NCBI GenBank assembly: GCA_964035575.1
Contig: OZ037881.1
Span: forward strand, 992,001-1,056,000
Direction of reading: 5' to 3'
Source of the DNA: Rhynchopus sp. YZ270_cl-10
Lineage: Eukaryota; Euglenozoa; Diplonemea; Diplonemida; Diplonemidae
DNA length: 64,000 nt
This document shows positions 56,938 through 64,000 of this stretch, one piece after another. Position 1 is the stretch's first letter, and each line of letters opens with the position of its first letter. The notes under the pieces are model-generated. The model saw only the letters and a program-made list of their open reading frames with translations. It was not told where the DNA came from and made no database searches. Position numbers and translations under genes: made by a program.

Positions 56938-57518
56938 ATTTCCCCTTTCAAAAAAAAAAGCCCCAAACAACTTTTGAAGGCAGCGCTTTTGTGGGAGACA
57001 AGACAAAAAAAAAATTCTTCTTTTTTTTAAAGTTATTGTGTTAACCGCTTTTGAGCGCACAACACTGGTTGTTTGATTGCATTTTTTTTTTCTCTCTTCC
57101 AAAAGTGTTTTCCCCTTGAAAATATGAGTTTTATTCTTTGTGTTTATTGATTTTTCTCTGACAAACCGCACCAGATGGTATTTCTTGTACCCTCTCTGAC
57201 ACTACGGGGGGGATAAAGAAAACAAAAAAATACAAGAAACAAAAATGTCATTGAGTACAGAACCCACCTCTCGGGGGTTTCGATACAATACAAAGGGAAA
57301 AAAAGAAGCCATATTTTTCATTTCAAAAAAAAAGCAGACAGACCGCTTTTTTTTTTTTTTTTGGAAAGTGGTGGACATAGGGAATAGCGTTGGAGATTCG
57401 CGCATGATTTGTGCTGACTACCCACAAGGCAAAATACACAGATGTGGTCATGTCTCTCTTTTTTTTGTGTACGTACACATGAGAGTTTGCACACTTTGTT
57501 TAACCAAGCCTTTTTTAA

Positions 57519-57560
57519 GATGTGTATGTACCGTGATGCATGTTCATCTTTCTTTTCTTT
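57519..57560 (+). repeat. Family B repeat, variant
   Basis: AAGATGTGTATGTACCGTG, ATGCATGTTCATCTTTC: outer AAGATG/CATCTT intact. Confidence 0.65.
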
Positions 57561-58033
57561 TGTGTTACCCCCCCATCAATGATCGGGGAGTGTGCACTAT
57601 GCTCTAGATATATCATTTTTCGAACGAATCCAAAAAAAAAAAAAAAAAAAAATGAAAGTAAATGATGCGAACTCCGTTCTCCTCATCACCGAACGAGAAC
57701 GGGAACGAAATCACAAAAAAAAAAAAAAAAAAAACACAAAACACAAAACAACAAAAAACAGTGTCACGAATCAGGACCGCCAAAAAAAATCCCCCCATTT
57801 TGGTCTTGTTCATTTTATTCATTCAATCATTCTACCCCACACTATCCTGGGGGAAAAAAAAGCCCTGTTCAAAAAAAGATGTGCAACTTTGCAACAAAAA
57901 AAGGGAATAGTTTTTGTGAAAAATCATTTTTTTTAAAGTCGAGGGAGAGTGTACCATGAGGATGCTGTTGTGGATTTTTTTTTTGTGAAACACAACATGA
58001 GGGCGATTCATCTTTCAAATGGTCTTTGTTTTC

Positions 58034-58085
58034 AGTGCCTGCGTCCGCCGGTATCTGACCAAAGGGTTGCTTTTGCATATTCAAA
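58034..58085 (+). repeat. Family C repeat, variant
   Basis: CAGTGCCTGCGTCCGCCGG, later TTGCTTTTGCATATTCAAAA. Confidence 0.5.
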
Positions 58086-58233
58086 ATTTTTGTGATGTGT
58101 GCAGGAGAGAAGAAGAATCGTCTAAATAAGGTACTCACTCTCTCTCTCTCTCTTGATTTTTTCTTAGGTGACTGAGTTTTTGCGGGTTTCCGAAAAGGCT
58201 TATGTACTGTACACCTGAACTTTTTTCTCTTTC

Positions 58234-58286
58234 TTAAAGATGTGTGTGTGTGTACGATAAAGAGAGACACATTCATCTCCAACTTT
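58234..58286 (+). repeat. Family B repeat, extended
   Basis: AAAGATGTGTGTGTGTGTAC, GATAAAGAGAGACACATTC, ATCTCCAACTTT. The TG run is expanded. Confidence 0.65.
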
Positions 58287-58398
58287 CCCCCCCCACCCCC
58301 GCTCTTTTACTAAGAAATGCGATTACCCTGTTGGAACCGCTCTTTTTCACCCTTTAAATAACAAAAAAAAAAAAAAAGCAAGGGTACATTTTCTCTCT

Positions 58399-58440
58399 GT
58401 ACCTTCTTTTCGTCAGAAAAGAATGAACATGAAACAACCC
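58399..58440 (+). repeat. Family E repeat
   Basis: GTACCTTCTTTTCGTCAGAA, AAGAATGAACATGAAACAAC. Confidence 0.6.
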
Positions 58441-58652
58441 TTTAAAATATCTGCATTAACCCCACAAAAATCCCCACAAAAAATCCCTTACGGGAAGAAA
58501 GACGCTTTTTTGTGAACACCATATTTTTGTCTTTTATTTTTTGACAATAATTTTGGGTGTTTTTGTGAAAAAGCAAAACAATGGGCTATCAGACCAGAAG
58601 CATTTTTTTAAAAACAAAGGCGTTTGCCCTTTCAGCTTCTCTCTTTTTTTTT

Positions 58653-58699
58653 TAAAGATGTGTGCACGGGGAGGGGCACATTCATCTTCCAAAATTTAT
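58653..58699 (+). repeat. Family B repeat
   Basis: AAAGATGTGTGCACGGGGAG, GGGCACATTCATCTTCC. AAGATG/CATCTT and TGTGC/GCACA both perfect. A C-like fragment (AAAGGCGTTTGCCCTTTCAG) lies just upstream. Confidence 0.83.
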
Positions 58700-59167
58700 T
58701 TTATCCCCCCCCCCCAAAAAAAATAACTATTCTCAAGAAAATCATATCCTCTCTCTATGGCACTACATGCGAATGAGGTGTCGTCTGAACAAAACACCCC
58801 CCCTTTTTTCGGGTTTGCGGGTTCAAGCCCCCCTATTTTTTTCCCCTCCAGTGGGGCGAGAAAGCGAAAATGGAGTGGGAACAGGGAGTAGTCAGCTTTT
58901 TTACTGGACAACAAGCGCTGTGGTATTTTTTCTCTTTTTTTTTTTCTTCTTTTTTGACAGGTTGAGGGGAGTGAGGGAATATTCTAATTTTTTTAAATTT
59001 TTTGGCGAAAAAGAGTGGTTGAGTCAGTAGTAATTTGAAGAATAGAAGATAATATTATTGATATTGGTGTAAAGACATCCCCATCAATTAGGGTTTTTTC
59101 TTCAAAAGAATTTATCTGAACAGAACTACTCTTTTCGCTTTTAAAGAATTTCATCCATCAACCATTC

Positions 59168-59207
59168 AAGTGTGCACCCAAGGCATATCGATCTTTCAAC
59201 TTTTTTT
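59168..59207 (+). repeat. Degenerate family B repeat
   Basis: AGTGTGCACCCAAGGCATAT, CGATCTTTCAACTTTTTT. Confidence 0.4.
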
Positions 59208-59547
59208 TCCCTCTCTTTTTATTTTCATACCCTAACAAAAACAAAATTTAACTACAGCCATTAACCGTTGCCAATGAAAACTACCTGTTCCCACTCCGGT
59301 TCACCTTCCCCTTCTCCCTACCTACCCCCCCTCCCCACGACGTAATCCTTCAAGAAACAGAATTTCTCCTCCTTCCCATTCCTTTTTTTTTTTTCTTCAA
59401 AAATCCTTCCTTCCTTCCTCCTCCTCCTCCTCCTTCCCCCTCCCCCCTAAAATATTACCACTCAGAATACACAATAAGCGATACCTTTCGTTTCACCAAA
59501 TTCAAGAGAAAAAGAATTTTTTGGTGATTTCGAAGAAAAAAAGGGGG

Positions 59548-60135
59548 ATGGTATCAGACACTGCAACTCATGGAGTGGAGGCTTCTCAGACGCCTGCTGT
59601 TTCTTTGGAGGTAGCGGTGAGAGAAAAACGGATTTTGCATAAGCAGATGGCAGATATCTTAGGGGAGACGGCAGCGGAGGTGCAGACATTGCGTGCTGAG
59701 GTCGCTGCACGGTCGCGAATGGCGGAGGATAGACAGAACGAATGGCTTGGTGTGCAGAGGGAATGCTCTGAGTTGGTCATGCAGGTTGTGCGTGACACTG
59801 CGGGGCTAGGCAGGCAAGGAGCGCATAGGTTGCGTGCAATGATAGATGTGCTTCGGAGGGATGAAACCAGGCTTAGTGCAGACATTGCACGTCTTGCACA
59901 GATTCATGCACAGGAAGATTCAAACTTTCGCACCCAACGTCACGCATTGGATGCAGAAAAAGCGGCCTCTGACAGCATGCATATGACCAACGTACACAGC
60001 GCAGCTTCTTCCACTCAAAAGGCGTGCGACCACATGGCCAGAGTCGCCGCGCTCTCCCTAGAGTTGCAAGCCCTAAACGATAACTACTGTGATGACATTC
60101 TCTCCCACGCAAAATCGGTTTTTCTGGTGATGTGA
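59548..60135 (+). CDS. Coiled-coil protein of unknown function (195 aa)
   Basis: Single open frame from ATG 59548 to TGA 60133-60135. Composition and codon use resemble the other genes and contrast with the T-rich flanks. From about residue 20 on it is nearly all helical with heptad-like spacing (ADILGETAAEVQTLRAEVAA, RAMIDVLRRDETRLSADIAR, MARVAALSLELQALNDNYC), so an extended coiled coil is likely. No family recognised. The start is the first ATG; the frame is open upstream but only through A-rich sequence. The last codons (SVFLVM) are hydrophobic. Ciliary or cytoskeletal roles are common for such proteins, but nothing here shows one. A 267-bp tandem duplication starts 31 bases after the stop. 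Confidence 0.72.
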   Translation: MVSDTATHGVEASQTPAVSLEVAVREKRILHKQMADILGETAAEVQTLRAEVAARSRMAEDRQNEWLGVQRECSELVMQVVRDTAGLGRQGAHRLRAMIDVLRRDETRLSADIARLAQIHAQEDSNFRTQRHALDAEKAASDSMHMTNVHSAASSTQKACDHMARVAALSLELQALNDNYCDDILSHAKSVFLVM

Positions 60136-60165
60136 CACTTCAGACCAATTTAGAAAAAAATTGTG

Positions 60166-60703
60166 ATTTTCAACTTACCTTCCTTCACCCCCCTGTAAGG
60201 GCAACCGTAGGTGAAGTAAGGTATAGTATTGAAATCGATGTGGGGGGGGAGTAAAGGGTCAATTTTACAAAACCAGATTTTGAGGAAAATTTTAGCCGAA
60301 AATGGGCCCCACGTATAAGCAACCGGGCTCATATTTCTCAAAATTTAAGTGGTCAAAAAATTGTCCAATTTTCGAGATTGACCCCACCACTGCACGGGCG
60401 GAGCCCAAAAATGCAAATAAGGACCCTTTTTAATTTTCAACTTACCTTCCTTCACCCCCCTGTAAGGGCAACCGTAGGTGAAGTAAGGTATAGTATTGAA
60501 ATCGATGTGGGGGGGGGAGTAAAGGGTCAATTTTACAAAACCAGATTTTGAGGAAAATTTTAGCCGAAAATGGGCCCCACGTATAAGCAACCGGGCTCAT
60601 ATTTCTCAAAATTTAAGTGGTCAAAAAATTGTCCAATTTTCGAGATTGACCCCACCACTGCACGGGCGGAGCCCAAAAATGCAAATAAGGACCCTTTTTA
60701 ATT
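60166..60703 (+). repeat. Near-perfect 267-bp tandem duplication
   Basis: Units 60166-60432 and 60433-about 60703 differ only by the length of a G-run, as far as I can see. Each unit starts ATTTTCAACTTACCTTCC and holds a hairpin whose left arm CTTACCTTCCTTCACC is complementary to the right arm GGTGAAGTAAGG. Confidence 0.93.
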
Positions 60704-60810
60704 TGTTCTCTTGAAATGTATAATTTCATGTTTTCGCGAAAAAAATGGCAACTGATCCCTACAAGGGTTGAAGGAAGGTGGTTGAAAATAACAATAACAA
60801 CAAGAACAAC

Positions 60811-60943
60811 TAATTGCTAAGAAAAAAGCGGGGTGTGCTGTGGAAAGCTCCGCAGTAGAAGAGCAGAATGCTGGGCGTGTTGTAGATTATTTCTACAGGA
60901 TGGAGTTCCACAGCACACCCCGTTTTTTTTTCGATAGCAATTA
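60811..60943. mobile_element. Hairpin MITE, 133 bp
   Basis: Left TAATTGCTAAG, then CGGGGTGTGCTGTGGAA; right TTCCACAGCACACCCCG, then CGATAGCAATTA. Palindromic arms around a ~55-bp core; ends with TA. Confidence 0.82.
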
Positions 60944-61152
60944 CTTGTTTTTTTTTCACAACACAAACTCTTAGAAATAGAACTCATTTCCACAACACCC
61001 CCTTTTTTTTTCCCTTCATCCACTCCCCTCATGGAACCGAAACTACTTTTATTTGTTACCTTTCTTTTTAGCGTTGGTGATACATTGTGATAAAATTACT
61101 TTATTTTTTTTCAAATAAACCCTCACTTTCATTCTCAGCAATACACAAAAAA

Positions 61153-64000
61153 ATGGGTGACAAAGTGGTCATCCGTTATAGAGATGATACGGTTACGTTA
61201 ACGAGGGGTGCAAAAAGCTCTGTGGAAACGGTGACTCGGGTGTTACCGCAATGCGACGATGATAGCGAACCGGAAACGCAAGGACTGCTTGAGGGGGAAC
61301 ATGGGGAGGTGCCTGCCGGGGCATTTCGGACGGATGGAGATGGCAAGGACGTTGTGGTGCTACGCCGCATTAAACTCGCACGCATTGTCGAAATGGTTGA
61401 GCGAGACGACCCGCTCAACACCCTCTGCCCTGCAGAAAAAATGCTTATCAAAGGGGTAGGCGACCTTCTCCGCCACTCCCCTGCACAGCTTGAGTCTCAA
61501 TACTACGTTATCCCCACCTCCAACACAGTAAACGTCTACTGCGAACGCGACTGGCGTCACCTCTACTTCAAAAACATCACAATCCCCGAGCCAGTCATCC
61601 TCGAATGTAAACATCTCGAAGCAAAAACGCTTTCCTTCGGCATCCCCAGCAGCACCACGCCGAGACCACGAAGAGGCGGGGCAGTGTCCAACGCATCATT
61701 TACCCCCAAGGAGTCTCCTATGGAATCCGCTCCGTTAGGATCAAACACAACAGCGGTGGGTCTCAGATATTACGACTTCGGCTCCGATTCGTACGTACGC
61801 ATCCCCCACGGAGGTGACGTCCCATCAGAAGGCCACAACAAAATGCCGGTCTCCCCTTCAAGCAGCAATGGAACCATCCCACCTCTCGAAAAAACCAGCA
61901 GTGGCAACACCTCACCCGAAACGCCGAACTTTGAGAACAACGGGAACCACTCATTTGAGTCGGTTCAGGCACAACATAGTGGTATGCTCTCTCTCCCCCC
62001 CCCTACTTCAATTTCATCATTTTTTCCCCCCACAGGAAGTGTTAAGGTTTGCATTGAGCTTAGTCCGTATACCTCTGGTGGTGGGGCCTCCTTTGGGTCG
62101 TTTGCGAGGGAAGGGTCGGATTTTTTTATTGACCCAACTACACCTCTGACTAAGTCGACTGCAGGTGGCGCAGGTGAAGGCCGTGTTGGGTATGACACCA
62201 CATTGCCTGCAGCTGTGACACCCATGGCGATTCCGTTGGACATAGGCCATGTAGACCATACAGCATCGCGCGCACATCGTGAAGAAGACTTCCTTGAACA
62301 CCTCTACGACGAAAGCGAGCTCAACCCAAACGGCGCGAAAGGCGGCAACCCCAAGAAGGTGGTCCGCAAAGGTGTCCCTACCTCTCGGAAGAGGCATTTC
62401 TATTCACAGCTTCTATGCAACCCCACTAGGGCTAGACGATTCCCAACACATTACGATTTTGACACTGTGTTTGAGGCGACGTTTAAGATGCCTTATTCAG
62501 AGGTAGAGCAGAAGTTTCCGTCGTACATCCCGTTGTCGCCTTTGTTTGGTGCGGAGGAAGGGGGGCTTTTTGAGAAGTACCACCATCTGAAGAAAGGGGA
62601 GGTGCGTTCGATTCGTATTGTGCTTGCGATGGTGGCGCGGAGGCATCCGTTTACGACGCAGTTTCCTGCTATGCCGCGGGTGTTGTGCTATTTGGTGAAG
62701 TATTTGCCGTTGCGTGATTTGCATGCCGCGGCAGTTACCTTGGTGACGCAGACGGTGGGTGAAGCGGAAAGTGAGTTCAAGCTTGACGCCAGCGGATCGC
62801 AAGTGAGTTCCGGCAGTGGTAGTGTCAAGGGAGATGACCAACTGAAGTACCGTCTATGCGATTCAAAAGCGGACGTCGCAAGCCTCGTGAACAGCCTCCT
62901 CAAAGCGAAGCTTGCAGGGGTCAGCGCACGCTACCAGCATGCGAACATCAACCTCGGTGCGCTAGGGGCGTATTGGATATCTACAATGTTTTCCTCGCTT
63001 CTCCCACGGTATGCATTAATTCTTCTTTTGGCCTGGTTTCCTCATTTACAAAACCACATCTTTTTCATAGCATTCGATCAGCACATTCTTGAAAACTTCT
63101 ACTTAAAGCATATTCGAGAATGTGAGAGAGACTGCAATCATATCAACACCCTACAGTTACCTCTGCGAGCGCGTAGTGGATATGTACATCCTAGAAGGTG
63201 TGAAGGTCTTCTACCGCATGGTGTTGGCGATATTCAAGGAGATGCAGGGCATTCCCGCCAAATCGGTTCCCTGCGACGCTGGGTTGCGTGATGACGAACG
63301 CTTGTTGACATCTGCCTTCGCGTTTCCCCTTAAGAAAAAGGAGCTTGCCGCGAAACGGAGTGAAAACGGGACCCGTAGACACACCGACACAAACCTCCAA
63401 AACATTGTCCTCAACCGCCCGCGGTTAAGCAAAAAAAGCAGGATTCTTGACGACCCACAGTATCTTGAAACGGTGTATTCGTGGATCGCGTCGTCACGGT
63501 TGGAAGGTGAGTTGCGGAGGATTTATGATAAAAACGAGGATGGGAAGGCGTTGAGTTCGATTTTGCAAAAGTTTAAATCGTTGTCAAATGGGCAGTTCAT
63601 GGGCACGCTTGTTATGGTGAAGGCAGTACCGAGGAAGGCTGGGGCGAAGCGGCCAGCGTCGTTTTCATCCCTGCACGCTGACGAAGAGATCTTTGGCTAC
63701 TTCCTCTCCGACCCGCTGTCCACAAAGCCACAGCCTTATGGAAATGCTTCGTCCTTCGGCTTCAAGCTCGTCCCCCAAGCGCAAAAGCTCCCCTCAACAG
63801 ACGCCATCCGCCACTGCATCTTCCCCAACTCCTCCACCCTCGCCCTCGGCATTGAAAACGGCACTGCCTTCCTCAACTTCGACGATACTGACTATGGTAC
63901 CAGCAGCCCCATCCCACTCCCACCAATTTGTCGCCAAAAATGCCCCAAAGGAAAATGCACCTGCAAACGAGGGAAAATCCCCGCAGTTTGTGGAGGAAAA
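61153..64000 (+). CDS. TBC-TLD domain protein (TBC1D24-like), 5' part
   Basis: TBC domains are usually GAP-like regulators of Rab GTPases; TLD domains bind the V-ATPase in several proteins; TBC1D24/Skywalker combines both in vesicle traffic. Exons 61153-61981, 62036-63008 and 63157 to the window end (882 codons so far). Intron 1 (61982-62035, 54 nt, phase 1) is stop-free, so it could be retained; its GTATGC...CACAG borders favour splicing. Intron 2 is 63009-63156: joining across it yields SSLLPRYLCERVVDMYILEG, which matches the end of a TBC domain, while read-through does not. TBC about residues 400-640, TLD from about 708 (ELRRIYDKNEDGKALSSIL, EEIFGYFLSDPL, CIFPNSSTLALGIENGT). The first ~400 residues are an extension without recognised domain. 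I cannot see the usual TBC catalytic Arg/Gln fingers clearly. A Cys-rich patch (CRQKCPKGKCTC) follows. Confidence 0.87.

Larger units (their letters stand above)
27170..59547. other. Gene desert rich in stem-loop repeats and DNA transposon remnants
   Basis: About 32 kb with no host coding sequence I can support. Long frames here are homopolymer or microsatellite translations or lie within mobile elements. The DNA is dominated by T- and A-runs. Individual repeats are listed separately; between them I see only low-complexity sequence. Confidence 0.7.
60136..61152. other. Intergenic region before the TBC-TLD gene
   Basis: Holds a 267-bp tandem duplication and a TA-flanked hairpin element; the last ~200 bases are T-rich and presumably promoter and 5' UTR. 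Confidence 0.6.

Noticed and set aside
58805-58835. GCGGGTTCAAGCCCC resembling a tRNA T-arm
   Set aside because: The preceding 70 bases do not fold into a tRNA and nothing matches an anticodon stem.
27170-59547. Retroelement or virus-derived sequence in the desert
   Set aside because: No reverse transcriptase, integrase, capsid or long direct terminal repeats seen; the mobile sequences are DNA-transposon-like.
61981-62036. Coding sequence across 61982-62035 in the TBC-TLD gene
   Set aside because: The stretch is in frame and stop-free, but it is C/T-rich with GTATGC...CACAG borders like the other introns; treated as an intron with some doubt.
63009-63156. Acceptor at 63070 (CATAG) for intron 2 of the TBC-TLD gene
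   Set aside because: It puts the frame into an early stop; the acceptor at 63156 restores the TBC motif.

Overview
This is nuclear DNA from a flagellated or ciliated eukaryote, probably a unicellular protist or alga, that I cannot place more precisely. The evidence is a spliced ribosomal P0 gene, a ~4,200-residue axonemal dynein heavy chain, short GT-AG introns (often GTATG at the donor), and noncoding DNA full of T and A homopolymers around coding DNA of ordinary composition. All eight protein genes I can support lie on the + strand.

Layout. 1-548: 3' part of the P0 gene. 1323-14889: a complete inner-arm dynein heavy chain (4 exons, about 4218 aa, closest by eye to the DNAH6 type) whose third intron carries a 623-bp hAT-like element. 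16707-18475: a 3-exon gene for an unrecognised 378-aa protein. 19663-21326: an amino-acid/auxin-permease (SLC36/AVT-like) transporter in two exons. 21975-24363: a two-exon TPR protein, followed by four copies of a 70-bp hairpin repeat. 26666-27169: a small Met/Gln- and Arg/Lys-rich protein. 27170-59547: a 32-kb gene desert. 59548-60135: a coiled-coil protein. 61153-64000: a TBC-TLD protein (TBC1D24-like) cut by the window end.

The desert and the introns are not empty. They hold many copies of short stem-loop repeats in several families (called A, B, C/G, D, E, F, H, L, K and R below). Families A and B share an outer stem, an ACGAGAG-type loop and often a T-rich tail, but their inner stems differ in sequence while staying paired. 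That is the pattern expected of selected RNA or single-strand structure. All A and B copies I found are in the + orientation, the same as the genes. Among them lie DNA transposon remnants: three elements with CAGGG ends and 7-8 bp target duplications, several TA-flanked hairpin elements, a 1.2-kb nested foldback element with ~320-bp near-identical arms, and a 1.95-kb element with iterated terminal motifs.

The genes do not form one pathway. Dynein implies cilia; P0 is translational housekeeping; the transporter and the TBC-TLD protein belong to membrane transport and vesicle traffic. I saw no tRNA, rRNA, CRISPR array, retroelement or virus-derived element.
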